Assembly (NCBI RefSeq): GCF_034702125.1
Contig: NC_085876.1
Location: forward strand, 24,992,481-25,056,480
DNA length: 64,000 nucleotides
Source of the DNA: Engraulis encrasicolus
Taxonomy: Eukaryota > Chordata > Actinopteri > Clupeiformes > Engraulidae
Direction of reading: 5' to 3'
The notes beneath the pieces were generated by a model. That model searched no databases. It was not told where the DNA came from and was given only the letters and a program-made list of their open reading frames with translations. Position 1 is the stretch's first letter, and every line of letters begins with the position of its first letter. Of the stretch, positions 35,419-46,423 are shown in pieces. The position numbers and the translations under genes were made by a program.

Positions 35419-35567
35419 TGTAGAGTGGTGGCTTTATGTCACCTTTCATATGTATTCCTAGAAGCGTCACTAGGTGGCGACACCTGTATGAGTGAGTGGC
35501 ACAGTTAATAAAGTCAGTCTAGTGTGTACATTTACCGGAGCTGCATGTGTGATTTATTGGCACGCTA
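35419..35567 (+). repeat. 5' LTR of the gypsy element
   Basis: Starts TGTAGAGTGG and ends near GGCACGCTA, with ACA before the primer-binding site. Identical base for base to 39719-39867. AATAAA at about 35507-35512 is the likely poly(A) signal. Confidence 0.9.
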
Positions 35568-35569
35568 CA

Positions 35570-35584
35570 TGGTGTCAGAAGCGG
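35570..35584 (+). promoter_or_regulatory. Primer-binding site, probably tRNA-Leu
   Basis: TGGTGTCAGAAGCGG follows the LTR. TGGTGTCAGAAG is complementary to the 3' end of vertebrate tRNA-Leu (ending CTTCTGACACCA), which would prime minus-strand synthesis. The tRNA assignment is from memory. Confidence 0.7.
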
Positions 35585-35590
35585 TTAATA

Positions 35591-36448
35591 ATGGCTCAAG
35601 GACTCCGCCGTATCGATCCACTTGTGTTTGATGAACATATAGCCGACAACTGGCGCAGATTTGAGAAGGAATGGACAATCTACTGCAACGCAGGACTCTC
35701 GGACAAGTCCAAGAAAGTTCAAGCCTACACGCTACTGAACCTAGCCGGACCGGAGGCTGCGGAGAAGTCGGAATCTTTTGTGTATGGAGAAGGGGAAAGC
35801 CAAGAGAAGCCCGATGATCTACTGAAAAAGTTTCGTGAGTTGTGCTTACCAGCAAAAAACATAATTATGGACAGACACGCTTTTAACACTGCTAGCCAGG
35901 GAACTGATGAGTCAATACAGGCATATGTCTCCAAGTTAAAAATACTGGCAAAGAAATGCGAGTTTGGCGCGCTCCGTGATGACTTGATAAGGGACCGCAT
36001 CGTCTGTGGAATACAAAACGATACCCTTCGCAAACAACTGTTACGTGAACAGAAGCTTACCCTTGAATTGTCCATTAGCATGTGTTTGCTTCATGAACAA
36101 TCCGAAAAAAGCTCCAAAGAACTCCGAAAGGAAACAACTGATGTGTGCTCAATTCAGAAGGCTCGCTGTGGCAATTGTAATGGCCAACACTCACCTGACC
36201 GCAGTAAATGCTATGCTCTCAATAAGATATGCAATAACTGTGGAAAACTGAACCACTTTGCTAAGTGTTGTCGCTCTGCACCAGTGCAGGGCACGGCTCG
36301 CCACACAGCCCCCTCTCAGTACAGGCGAAGAGCAACTGGTAGAGTAAATGAACTGACCACTGAGACAGACAATCAGGTTGATACTTTCTACTGTGACACA
36401 ATACTCACAAGCGCACAGAAGGGGAAATCTTTGCCACGCTGGAAATGA
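35591..36448 (+). CDS. gag: Gag polyprotein of the gypsy element (285 aa, open)
   Basis: ATG at 35591 is the first after the primer-binding site and opens MAQGLRRIDPLVFDEHI, so I prefer it to the upstream ATG inside the LTR. The middle is helical and polar, typical of a capsid-like region (ENWRRFEKEW-type start; ESIQAYVSKLKILAKKC). A CCHC zinc knuckle CNNCGKLNHFAKCC lies at 36230-36271, preceded by a second cysteine cluster (CGNCNGQHSPDRSKC). It forms the particle and packages RNA. The stop codon overlaps the start of the next frame as ATGA (36445-36448), and pol lies in the -1 frame. This is the only intact reading frame of the element. Confidence 0.85.
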   Translation: MAQGLRRIDPLVFDEHIADNWRRFEKEWTIYCNAGLSDKSKKVQAYTLLNLAGPEAAEKSESFVYGEGESQEKPDDLLKKFRELCLPAKNIIMDRHAFNTASQGTDESIQAYVSKLKILAKKCEFGALRDDLIRDRIVCGIQNDTLRKQLLREQKLTLELSISMCLLHEQSEKSSKELRKETTDVCSIQKARCGNCNGQHSPDRSKCYALNKICNNCGKLNHFAKCCRSAPVQGTARHTAPSQYRRRATGRVNELTTETDNQVDTFYCDTILTSAQKGKSLPRWK

Positions 36449-36837
36449 AAAATGGAAATGCACAACTGAGGGTGAAAGTAGACACTGGCGCCAAATGTAA
36501 TGTGCTGCCCAGGAAAATGCTACAAGCTGTGGACCACACAGTGCGTGTGGATCCATATGAAAAGGTCAATCTCGTGGCTTATGGAGGCGAGACAATCAAA
36601 ACAGATGGCACTGTGACACTGCAGTGTACACGGGGACAGTTCAAGTTTCATGTGGTGAACAGGGATGTGAAACCCATACTGGGGTTGCAAGACAGTGTTG
36701 CTCTAGGCCTCATACAGCTTGGACCAGATGTCCACACACTGCAACAAGAAGCTCCAGAAAGACTGCAATACCAGGACCTGTTTGACACCAATGTCCATAG
36801 GCAAACTGCCTGGGGTATATCACATGAGACTGGATGA
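36445..36837 (+). CDS. pol: Retropepsin-like protease region of pol
   Basis: The frame reads LRVKVDTGAKCNVLPRKML, with the DTGA active-site loop of aspartic proteases, and later DVKPILGLQDSVALGL, the second conserved block (ILG). It would dimerise and cleave Gag-Pol. It overlaps the gag stop by 4 bases in the -1 frame and ends at a stop before the RT, so the polyprotein is already interrupted here. Confidence 0.8.
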   Translation: MKNGNAQLRVKVDTGAKCNVLPRKMLQAVDHTVRVDPYEKVNLVAYGGETIKTDGTVTLQCTRGQFKFHVVNRDVKPILGLQDSVALGLIQLGPDVHTLQQEAPERLQYQDLFDTNVHRQTAWGISHETG

Positions 36838-37660
36838 CACTGTTGCCCCCACAATATGCGCTCCACGCAGGATCCCCATTGCCATGAAAAGATAAGGTCA
36901 AGGCGGAGCTGGATCGAATGACTGCTCTCGGTGTCATTACACCAGAAAATGAGCAACAGAATGGGTGTCTGCCATGGTTGCAGCAAAGAAAAAAGACGGC
37001 ACAGTGCGGATCTGCATAGACCCAGTGCATCTGAACCAGGCCCTCCTCAGACCCCGCCATCCCCTCAAATCCATCGAGCAAATCATCGCAGACATGCCTG
37101 AGGCAAAAATATTTAGCATCTTCTTAGATGCCAAATGCGGATTTGGCAAATACCCCTTGGACCATGCCTCCTCAAAACTCACGACATTCATGTCACCTCA
37201 TGGCCGATACAGGTTCCTGAGAATGCCATACGGCATATGCACAGGCAGCGAGGTCTTCCAAAACGTGATGGAAACAGCTGTTTGCAGGACAACCGTGCGA
37301 GATCGTGGTCGATGACATCCTCATCTGGGACGCACATTACAAGAACACGATGAACGCCTGACACAGGTGATGAACAGGATCCGTGCCATCAACATGAAGC
37401 TCAATCCTGAGAAATGCAAATTCAGGGTCAACTCTGTGCAGTATGTTGGCCACCTGTTAACTGCTGACGGGGATTAAGCCAGATCCTGAAAAGGTCAAAG
37501 CTGTCTGCGAGATGGAGAAGCCTCAGGACAAGCAGACACTACAGCAATTTCTGGGCATGACCAACTATTTATCCAAATTCATTCCCCAGTACAGTGACAT
37601 GACGGGCCCTTTGAGACAGCTGATACACCACGACGTGGAGTGGCACTGGCATGACGCCCA
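36838..37660 (+). pseudogene. pol: Reverse transcriptase of the gypsy element, frameshifted
   Basis: The frame 36965-37315 has RICIDPVHLNQALLRPRHPL, SIFLDAKCGFGKYPL (first Asp) and GRYRFLRMPYGI, in the correct order. The VVDD catalytic box is present near 37300-37320 but in a different frame, followed by ILIW. Further downstream, text for the thumb (KAVCEMEKPQDKQTLQQFLG) is again in another frame. One break coincides with a GGGG run near 37470, so some indels could be base-call errors. Confidence 0.85.
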
Positions 37661-39485
37661 ATGATGCGGCGTTCAGAAAAACTGAAACAGGCGCTGACCA
37701 ATCCCCCCGTGCTACAGTTCTTTGACACCTCAAAGCCAGTGGTTATATCAGCAACGCCTCCCAACATGGTCTCGGGGCAGTGTGCCTCCAACAAGGCCGG
37801 CCAGTGTGCATTCGCATCCCGTGCCCTCACACCGACTGAGTCCAGGTATGCTCAGATTGAAAAGGAAATGTTAGCCCTGGTGTTTGCAGCTAAAAAATTT
37901 CATGACTTCATATACGGCCGCCCTGTTACTGCTGAAACAGATCACCAGCCCCTTGTCACCATTCTGAGAAAGCCACTGCACACCGCATCACCACGCCTGC
38001 AGGGTATGATGCTAAAGTTGCAGCGCTACAACCTGGATGTGATGTACAAGCGAGGCAAAGAGCTGTATGTGGCAGACGCGCTGTCACGAGCACATTTACC
38101 TGAGTCTGAGCCCCCGCTTACTGATGACTTACTAGAGGTGATGACGGTCCAGGTTCTCTCCTCTCGTCGCACAGATGAATTACGAGATGCAGTCAAGAGC
38201 GACATCACTTGTCAACAGCTCTGTGAAGTCATCTTACACGGCTGGCCCAGCACCTCCAAGGAACTACCACAGCTGCTGCGACCATTCTACTCCATGAAGG
38301 AGGAGCTGACATTGGATGAACGGGTTGATCCTACGAGGGCAAAGGGTTGTGATACCTGCAGTACTGCAAAAGTTCTACACTGACCAGTTACACCAAGGCC
38401 ATCCGGAATGGAAGCCGCCAAACGCAGAGCTCGAGAGACTATGTACTGGCCCTCAATGTACTCTGACATCGAAAGAGAAGTGTCTCTCTGTACTGCATGC
38501 AAAGCTTTGACAGCTCACCACGCAAAGGAGCCAATGCAACTCCATGACATTCCTGAACTGCCATGGTCATTCACTGCAGCTGATATATTTTGAGTGGCGT
38601 GGCAAAATGCATCTAGTCCTAGTGGACTCGTACTCCGGGTGGTTCGAGCTGGATTACCTCCCCAACATGACCAGCAACACTGTCATTGGGAAGCTGAAGA
38701 GACACTTTGCAACACATGGTGTGCCCCACACTTTCATGAGTGACAATGGGACCCAGTTTTCGGGGAGGGACTTTGCACAGTTTTCACAATCATGGACTTT
38801 AAACACATCCGCAGCAGTCCCTACTATCCGCAATCTAACGGCCTTGCTGAGCGTGCAGTGAGATCCGCCAAGCACCTGCTGGAGAAGTGCCACCGTGATG
38901 GCTCAGACATTCAAGCAGCCATTCTGCACGCTCGCAACATTCCCCGTGAGGGACTCCCCTCTTCTGCTCAACGCCTGATGTCTAGGCGTACTAGGACCTT
39001 CCTGCCAGCCACCACAGACATGCTCAGACCCGCCATCCAAGTCAACGTGGCTGCCACCATCACCAAACACAGAATGAGGGGGGAAAATGTATCATGACCG
39101 CCATGCTCACCGTCTCGCTGCACTTAAGCCAGGTCAAACAGTCAGAGTGCAGACTGAACGTGGTTTTGATCACGTGGCAAGAGTGGAAGGCCCAGCCCAG
39201 CAGCCTAATAGCTATGTGATAGCATCACAAGGAAAGAGCTACATCAGGAACAGGCGGCATCTCCTCCGGGTAGATGAGGACCCACCGGCAACCCCTGAAG
39301 AGGACGTGCCACTGACCTCCACCTCTCCGGCACCTGACAGAGAAAATGACACCAGCGTACCACCTCCACCTCCTACCACACCAGTGGTCAATACTGCTGG
39401 CCCAGTTGAAAGACAGTTGGTAGTGACACGAGCAGGCAGAGTCAGCCAGCCCAATCAGCGCTATGGGGACTATGTCAGTCCTTAG
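37661..39485 (+). pseudogene. pol: RNase H and integrase of the gypsy element, frameshifted
   Basis: RNase H: FASRALTPTESRYAQIEKEM and AETDHQPLVTIL are intact, but the first catalytic block is frame-disrupted and reads NAS rather than DAS. Integrase: the zinc-binding histidine/cysteine region lies at about 38395-38500 (HQGHP, then CTACKAL). A stop in TATATTTTGA near 38585 precedes the DDE core: LVDSYSGWFE (first Asp), SDNGTQFSG (second Asp) and, after a shift, SNGLAERAVRSAK (Glu). The C-terminal frame 39087-39485 carries a VRVQTERGFDHVARV SH3-like fold and a proline-rich tail. Not functional as read. Confidence 0.85.
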
Positions 39486-39706
39486 AGTGAAAAATGAAAA
39501 CGTGAAAATGTTATCAATGTGTTCTTTTGTTTAACTGAACTGGTTTTACTTGCTCTTATTGCCCTTAATGTCTATGTTAGGTGTTATCTTATGTTTTGAG
39601 ATAGGCAGCTTGGTCAGATGATTTTCTATGCGTTTTAGTCCTGATCTGTTACATGCCTTAGTTGAGGTTAGTTATTAGGTTGTGTGCAGCATAGCTACTT
39701 TATCTA

Positions 39707-39718
39707 GAAGAAGGGGGA
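39707..39718 (+). promoter_or_regulatory. Polypurine tract
   Basis: GAAGAAGGGGGA abuts the 3' LTR and would prime plus-strand DNA synthesis. Confidence 0.85.
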
Positions 39719-39867
39719 TGTAGAGTGGTGGCTTTATGTCACCTTTCATATGTATTCCTAGAAGCGTCACTAGGTGGCGACACCTGTATGAGTGAGTGGC
39801 ACAGTTAATAAAGTCAGTCTAGTGTGTACATTTACCGGAGCTGCATGTGTGATTTATTGGCACGCTA
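39719..39867 (+). repeat. 3' LTR of the gypsy element
   Basis: Identical to the 5' LTR over all 149 bp compared. It is followed by AACGTGAT, the same string that precedes the 5' LTR. The terminal CA expected after CTA is not present on this side. Confidence 0.9.
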
Positions 39868-39875
39868 ACGTGATA

Positions 39876-41512
39876 TTATCAAACTTTCTCAAAATGCATC
39901 CTTTTGCCTTGATATTGCTCTAGAGTGACTGTATTTCCCAAACATGCAAAAATGAGGCAAAGTTGTTCCAACTCCGGATAAATCCTTTAACAAAGGATTG
40001 CGCAATCCCCTGTGAGACACCACTGAGGGCTGCCTCACGTCGCTCCCTATTCTGAGCAATTTCATAGAAAATTGGCAAATACGGCGATATTGGCGACAAA
40101 AATGATTGAAATTATTTAAATATTACAGAAAAGGAAGTTATAACACAGATGCTTGAAAAGAATCATTTATTGCATCTCATGATGTCTGATGAGGCACTGC
40201 CTCACCTGCCGCTATGGACGGCACGTGCCTGGTAAAATGCCCAGTGATTGATTGGATACTCTTTGGTAAACTCTGCGGAGTGTAAAATCATGCACTACAC
40301 CAAGGCTAGAACACTTGACATTGGGAAATAGTATTCATCTCCCTTTGGAGCGGGCGTGCACTGAATCGCGCTCCTGTTCCAGGTATAGACTGGAGACCGA
40401 CAGGTCTGTCAGCCGCCTCGCGCTGATAACGCGCTCTTTGCTTGTGAATGACTGCAGTAATAGGTCACAATTGGTCCAAAACAGTGAACCAAACTATTTT
40501 AAACTAGAGCTGTAATAAAACCCGGACGATCCGGTTGGAGAGCCGGATCAAGACCTCATCCGGACAGACCGGATGGCTGTCATGCATTGATCAACCAAAG
40601 GCGAGTCAGACGCCATTTCATTAATATGTCAACAAAATGGCAGTTACAGCGCGAGAAATTATGAAACTGTAATATATCCCTCTTTAGTTGACTACAACAG
40701 CCATTCTATAATCTCTCTAGTATGTTGTTCAGTCACGAACACTCACTGAGTAAAACGGAAGCAACTCCCACCTCGACGAGCCCGTTTGATCCGTCCTGAC
40801 TCTTGTGGCCAATTGAGTCTACATTTGTAAATGTTAACAGTGCTCTACTAACACTTTTACATCTCAGTCTGTTGGCTACTCTTAGGGAAATTATAGTCTA
40901 CAGACATGACTCTACTATCAACCACTGCGTTACAGCGTACAGGTTTTAAAGCCACTGCTGTCACTCCCCTCGCCCGAGTCAATAGCGGCGCCCTCGGCGA
41001 CTCGGTCAGAGGCGAATCCTGACTGAGTTGTTGGTAGCAGCGAATCCCCTATGGATCAGATCACCACTTAAGTTACGTTTCTGCCACAAGTGTGTGAGTC
41101 GCAAAGCAACTCGGCAGCGGAAGCGATTGGTCATCTGCTGCTCGCCTACTGTCTGTCACTGCTCAACTAGACTTCTGCTCCCAAATATTTGACTTTTAGT
41201 CTTCTTAAATAGCCTACAAACACTTACTTATTGCAAAATCAGGAACATGCCGTTTCAATGCTGCCAAAGACTCTTCGAGTCGTGGTCGCATGTTCAGTGA
41301 GCAGACCCAGGTGGGTCGGATCGCAGCATGAGTTTCGGAACTGTGACGATTCATAAAGTGAGTTTTGTTGATCAAACTGTCTTACTATCAATGTAAATTG
41401 ATAAATGGGACAAAAAAGGGGAGGCGCATAGCCACTTAACGGCAGAAATGTTTTTAAAAATACATTATTATTATTTAGTTTTATTTAAAGTAAGTAATCC
41501 GAGTGATCCGTC
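39876..41512. other. Unassigned sequence, possibly a decayed element
   Basis: Around 40515-40580 the motif CCGGA/TCCGG recurs (CCCGGACGATCCGGTTGG, AGCCGGATCAAG, CATCCGGACAGACCGGATGG). Similar CCGGAT strings occur at 42020-42060 on the far side of S2. This may be one element split by S2, but I could not align its ends. No coding frame is recognised. Confidence 0.35.
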
Positions 41513-42020
41513 TAAAGCTGGGCTTACACTGTGCGACTTTTGCCCTAATTTGGCACTCGCACGACTTTTTGAGAGTTGGGCCGATTTCTTGCTCAATCGC
41601 AGGCCAATCGCATCGTGCAGTGTACATGGGGTACATGGGGTACACGATCGTGCAATCGCAGGGTCGCAAGAAAATCAAAACGGTTTGAAATTCTGGTCGT
41701 GGCACGTGCGTAAATCGCACAGTTAAAGCAGTGCTACGACCCGGTTTGACACTTCACATGCACAAATTAATAGGGCCGTGCGATTCGCTGTTGAGCGCGA
41801 CCTCATCTCCACCTCAGGTGCGCATGTTCCCTCCTCTGCAGACCGGGGAAACATGTCTGTCGCGTCGTACGGTGGAAGCATTTCGCTCGCATCCGACTGT
41901 CGGCTCGTGTAGTGTGAGGTCGTGAGTTGTGAACTTTTAAACAGTGAAATTCCATCGTGCAGTGTGAGCAGAAGCTTAAGACCCACGAGTGAAAATATCG
42001 CACGGTGTATGCCCGGCTTA
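41513..42020. mobile_element. MITE family S, copy S2 (508 bp)
   Basis: It starts TAAAGCTGGGCTTACACTGT and ends inverted GGTGTATGCCCGGCTTA. It aligns with S1 throughout, with small indels, including a local duplication of GTACATGGGG at 41626-41641. Non-coding. Confidence 0.8.
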
Positions 42021-42084
42021 ATCCGGATACCCTCTGTGGAATGATCCAATCAACCCGGACGCCCCAAAGAGTCGAGTTAAGCAC

Positions 42085-42660
42085 CTCTAGCACTGACCTT
42101 CGCAAACTCCTTTCCCCGGGCACTGAGGAGACTCGAATCTATGGAACAGGTCAATAATGCACCTGGCCACATTTTTTTTTGCCCCCTTTGTTTCTTCTGG
42201 GATAGGCCTCTGGCCACTTGGTGAAATAGTCCATCAGGACGCAAATGTAGCGTTTTTCCCTTTGTGGCCTTGAGAGAGCCTACCAAGTCTATGCTGACCA
42301 GCTCCCAGGGTTCGGAAACGTAAGGATAATTATTTTTAACATGTTTGTAAAGGTATAGAAACCAATTAAAGGTAGATTTTCAGTTCTTCTTGTCTTAAAT
42401 TGATGCCCTCCTTTTCTGGCTGTCATGGCAGTCTCTAATCTAATATTGAAATTATAAGCATATTTATAGAGGCAATAGAGTAGTACCAGCCTCTTTGCAT
42501 GCCTGTAACAAATGCACCCTCCACTCACCCACTTATGGATATCCCCCTGCATGCCTGGCCAGTAATACTGGTTCAGAATGGCCTCTTGAGTTTTTTTCTA
42601 ATCCCATGTGCCCACCTATTCTCTCATGGAATTTGGTAAAGATATGGCCGGCTTCACAAC
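42085..42660 (-). pseudogene. Old Ty3/gypsy integrase fragment
   Basis: On the minus strand, near 42590-42490, the text resembles the integrase zinc domain (GGHMGLEKN, then WVSGGCICYRHAKR). Near 42300-42170 it resembles the start of the catalytic core (LVSIDLVGS, then in another frame VLMDYFTKW). The order matches gypsy integrases, but it is heavily mutated and much more diverged than the 35.4-kb element. It is truncated at both ends by S2-side sequence and S3. Confidence 0.6.
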
Positions 42661-42671
42661 CTTCGCTATCC

Positions 42672-43519
42672 TAAAGCTGGGCTTAAGGGCCGTACACACA
42701 CGTCGCTGCTAGTTACTCGCTCAGCGGATGAAGTCAATAGAATGTCTACGTGTTCCAGCGAGTCTCGCCAGCGAGTAGGCGAGGAGAGTACAAGCGATGC
42801 GATGTGGGCGGGTTCCGAGATAAACTTATTTTATCTTCGAGCGACGCGAGTTAAGCGAGTAACCAATTGGAATGCAGAATACAGATTATTGACAGGTGAC
42901 GTTGCCCCTGTGGTGTTCTGACCACCCAACTTCTGCACGCCATTACACTTTGGTTAAAAGTGTTGAGGAAAATACATCCAATACAGTGTACACCATCAAA
43001 GGCTCATATGCATGGTTGTGCACAGCACACGATCAACGTTAAACAGCGTACATTTTGTTTCGTACGGACGTTATTGGCGCGGACAGCGGGAACCATGACA
43101 ACCAGTAAACAAAATCACCCAGAGCGAGTGGCGAGTAGGTGAGTGAGCAAGTAGCGAGTAAATAGCAGCGACGTGTGTGTACGGCCCATTACACTGTGCG
43201 ACTTTTGCCCAGATTTGGCACTCAGACGACTTTTTGAGGGTCGGGCCGATTTCTTGCTCAATCGCGGGTCAATCGTGAGTCTCGCACTGTGCAGTGTACA
43301 TGGGGTAACGACAAGCGATTTTGCCTCACGATCGTGCAATCGCAGGGTCGCAAGAAAATCAAAACGGTTTGAAATTCTGGTCGTGGCTCGTGCGTAAATT
43401 GCACAGTTAAAGCAGTGCTGCGACCCGATTTGACACTTCACATGCACAAATTAATAGGGCCGTGCGATTCGCTGTTGAGCGCGACCTCATCTCCACCTCA
43501 GGTGCGCATGTTCCCGCCT
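42672..43519. mobile_element. MITE family S, copy S3, truncated and split
   Basis: The left end TAAAGCTGGGCTTA is separated from ACACTGTGCGACTTTTGCCC by a 503-bp insertion (42686-43188). Homology to S1 and S2 stops at CATGTTCCCGCCTC (43519), so the right end is missing. Confidence 0.8.
42686..43188. mobile_element. MITE N: TTA-flanked, inserted in S3 (503 bp)
   Basis: The left end GGGCCGTACACACACGTCGC and the reverse complement of the right end are identical for about 25 bp and similar to about 35 bp. TTA flanks both sides (42683-42685 and 43189-43191). S1 and S2 show a single TTA at this position, so the duplication is certain. A 3-bp TTA duplication indicates PIF/Harbinger mobilisation. 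The interior repeats GCGAG and GCGAC and does not code. Confidence 0.85.
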
Positions 43520-44174
43520 CAGGACAACAGGTATGGGGAAAACGGTGGTGTTTTTCAATTGTCAAGATTTCAAAGTTGATTGAACAAAAATGGCTATGGA
43601 CGATAAGCAGAAAAGTCACAGGACTAAGAAAGGAGGTGATTTGAAGAGGAGTAGAAAAATCTAAATCTATCTTCCCCGCCTCGAAATAAAATAATGTGAG
43701 TCTTTCAGAGGTTTCTTAACTCCCTGGATTTACCTGACTCGTGCCAAAGTCTGTTACCATAAGTCCCATCACTCGGCGGCCATCTTGGCTACGCCTCAAA
43801 CTGACTATTTGAGATTAGTCAGTGATGGGGTATATAAGAATGAATGGGGGAAATAATGTTGTGTGACAGTGGGACAACACAGCGATACACAATGAAAAAC
43901 TGGGTTTAATGGCCGTCTTAGAATGACCTAAACATGAAAGTAACACTTTAAAACAGCGTTTTTCTTTATGCTATTTTTGATCTGCGCATGCGCCACATTC
44001 CACGACAACGTTCTGTTTTGCGGCAGGTGGGAGCGAGTTGCGTGGACTTCACCTCTTCCGGCCGGCTGTCAAACGGGCATCCATTCTCCAGTCATCATAC
44101 AGAAAAGACACTGGATTTATTTTCTGATAGCCAAAGCAGTATGGTCGTCCCTGCTCATCAGTAAAAAAATATAT
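43520..44174. other. Unassigned sequence
   Basis: No gene or element ends recognised. CCCATCACTCGG and CAGTGATGGGG (43768 and 43820) are short inverse matches and may mark a degraded small element. Confidence 0.35.
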
Positions 44175-44535
44175 GGTAACACTTTAGAATAATGGATGCA
44201 AAAAAGCATTATAAAGACTTAATAAATAATTAACTATTGATGAACAAAACATTAACAAACGTTTGTAAATGATTAGGAAATGTAAACAAATGCTTGTAAA
44301 TGACAAGGAAATGTTATGTTAATATTTCATATTTATCAAACATTTACAAGTTGCTTGTAAATGAATAAAATAGTCTGTTATAAGGTGTGTAAAATCTTGA
44401 ATATATCATTTATAGATATTTTATAAAGCATTAATAAAGCTTAGTTAATAATAAAAACATTTGTTAATGTTTTATTCATCATTAGTTAATTATTTACTGA
44501 GTCTTTACTAAGGAACATTATTATAAAGTGTTACC
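44175..44535. mobile_element. MITE with GGTAACACTTT ends (361 bp)
   Basis: The left end GGTAACACTTTAGAATAATG and right end CATTATTATAAAGTGTTACC are inverted repeats. AT-rich flanks (ATATAT left, AAATATATA right) obscure the target duplication. The interior is AT-rich and TTTACAAG/CTTGTAAA-rich. This end type is very common in fish genomes as I recall. Non-coding. Confidence 0.75.
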
Positions 44536-45380
44536 AAATATATATATATAGGCTATTGAATAAATTAATGATGTAGGCTAGCCTGCCTCAAAGTTGGTGT
44601 TTTAAACTGTGATATCATGTTGTTGCCCAAACTGATAATAGCTATGACCAACGGTGAAAAATATAAGAAAAAAAAGCTAAACTGATCAAAGTTGAATGTC
44701 TTGCAGACTTGCTCCCGTTTTGCTTTTTCTTACTTATTTGTTTTCAACCATAAGAAAAACCACAACGGGTGTGCACATGTATGCACACGGCCGTTTTTGT
44801 TTCCGTGATTATATCTGTCCCTTTGTCTTGCACCTGCATTTTGTATGGGCGCAGAAAGGTGATTAATGGTCGAGTTGCGCTCTCTGCCCAATTCACAATG
44901 AAGTTTCCACGGACGGCAAACAAACCACATGGCCGCCAGCAAACAAACCGATTAGGTACGAGCAGTCGTAAAGGTTTACGTTTGCACTTGCGTCGAGGCG
45001 TCGAGACGATTGGATAAGTGACAGCGCAGCTCAGCAAGCAATTGGCTCTCGTTACCGGACAGGTGGGAGTGACACCGGCAAACGCCATGTTCGCGTAGCC
45101 AAATGCTCTCGTTCATTCCTATGGAAGGTTTCATGAGTGATTCGTCTCGTATAAGACTGTCTCTGCTCGTGCGCTGTAATGAACAGGTTGAACAAAATAT
45201 CTGAGACACCCATCATTTTAGTGTGTGAAGTTTCATGGCTCAAGTGCACCAGCCTGTTGACCAATCTTCATTAATTGCACATTGCACCAGTAAAATGAAG
45301 TGTGAAGGTTCAATTGGCAGGATAAGAGCACAGTTTTGCTCTAAACCTTGCAATGCAAACAACATTGCTGTGTGAGTTGA
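44536..45380. other. Unassigned sequence
   Basis: No exon or element ends recognised. Overlapping frames on both strands at 44730-45090 lack domains. Confidence 0.35.
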
Positions 45381-45382
45381 TC

Positions 45383-45489
45383 AATCTGGTGCGAGTTCAT
45401 CGTCTCGTGCATATTTGTGGCCGACTTTAAATGCGCTGTATTTAATACCACCCACATCTTGACAAGTTCTCGCTCACATGGTTCGCCTA
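45383..45489 (+). mobile_element. Family R, copy R1: right-end fragment
   Basis: GGTGCGAGTTCATCGTCTCG, then GGCCGACTTTAAATGCGCTG, ending TTCGCCTA, matches the right end of R3 and R4. It abuts R2 head to tail with the junction CCTATAGG. Confidence 0.65.
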
Positions 45490-46013
45490 TAGGTGCGATC
45501 GAGTTATCGCAACGGCTGTATCCGCATTTAGACAGCAATGCATTCTGGCTCAAAAAGTTGCATGACGGTTAGATTTCCTGTCAAACTTCAAAATTTCGGT
45601 GATGTTGCATCGACAAGGTGACATGTCACATGGTGTCAAACTATCGCGGGATGAATGCGACTGCAGTCAGATCTTGCAGCCTCTGCAGTTGCTTATCCCC
45701 TTCAACGCTCACTGCTACGAGGTCACACGACCATGAACTGGTTGGTCAACAACTCACTCACGTGTGTATATGAGTCTTGTCTCACACCCCTACACAAGTT
45801 TGCGCAGGTCTCCACTTCAGCTCCTCCTCACTGCCTGTCCCCCCCACTCCTCACACGTGGTGTGTTAGTAGAGCAAACTGGTGAGAGCTCATCATCTCGT
45901 TCATCTTTGTGGCCGACTGTAAATGCGCTGTATTTAATAACACCCACATTGTGACAAGTTCTCGCTCACGTGCTTCGTCTATGTTGGTCGACAGCAACAA
46001 AGTCGTCTGGGGC
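45490..46013 (+). mobile_element. Family R, copy R2 (about 525 bp)
   Basis: It starts TAGGTGCGATCGAG and aligns with R3 and R4 through GCATGACGGTTAGATTTCCT, ACATGTCACATGGTGTCAAA, TTGCAGCCTCTGCAGTTGCT and GAACTGGTTGGTCAACAACT. The last string is the uninterrupted target for element G1 in R3. It ends near ACAAAGTCGTCTGGGGCTA. It is followed by an inverted R end (46015-46060). Confidence 0.75.
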
Positions 46014-46060
46014 TAATAGGCGAATACGACTTTGTTACTGTCGACCAACGTTGACGAATC

Positions 46061-46423
46061 GTTGATTTTAAGGGTATTGCCTACCAGAGTGGGAATGACT
46101 GAATGTTTTTGTGTCGCATGTATGTGAACAATGAGCACATTTCCCACATCTGTAACAAAGAGGTTGGAGGAATAAAGAGGCTTAGAAAACAGCCCACTCA
46201 ATGCAAAAGTGTGTGCTCAAGTTGGGTCTCCTAAGGGGGCGTTGTGCCCTCCTTCTTCTTCTATTTTTTTAGGTTTGCACAAGAAGTGCGCTACCGCCAT
46301 CTACAGTGCTAAGGGGACTCCATTTATTCTCAACCTCAGGACTCCGAAGGTCTCCTAACCGAAGGTCTCCCAAAGGGGCGTTCACCCGACAGAAAGTGGA
46401 TACCAGAAAAGAACTGAAATGAC
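46061..46423. other. Unassigned sequence
   Basis: GAAGGTCTCC occurs twice near 46346-46368 and GGGGCG three times, but no gene or element end is clear. Confidence 0.35.

Larger units (their letters stand above)
35419..39867 (+). mobile_element. Ty3/gypsy LTR retrotransposon (4.45 kb)
   Basis: Two 149-bp LTRs, a primer-binding site, gag, a protease-RT-RNase H-integrase pol in that order, and a polypurine tract. Integrase after RNase H identifies Ty3/gypsy. Both sides carry AACGTGAT (35411-35418 and 39868-39875); the usual gypsy duplication is about 5 bp, so part of this is coincident target sequence. There is no env. Pol is broken in several places although the LTRs are identical. Confidence 0.9.

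Noticed and set aside
35492..35590. Upstream ATG in frame with gag
   Set aside because: It lies inside the 5' LTR and before the primer-binding site; the ATG at 35591 is the plausible gag start.
42077..42286. 69-codon minus frame as a gene
   Set aside because: It is an out-of-frame reading of the decayed gypsy integrase fragment.
45655..45954. Frames conserved among 45655-45954, 59004-59378 and 61097-61414
   Set aside because: They are translations of family R copies, with frame shifts between copies and no domain.
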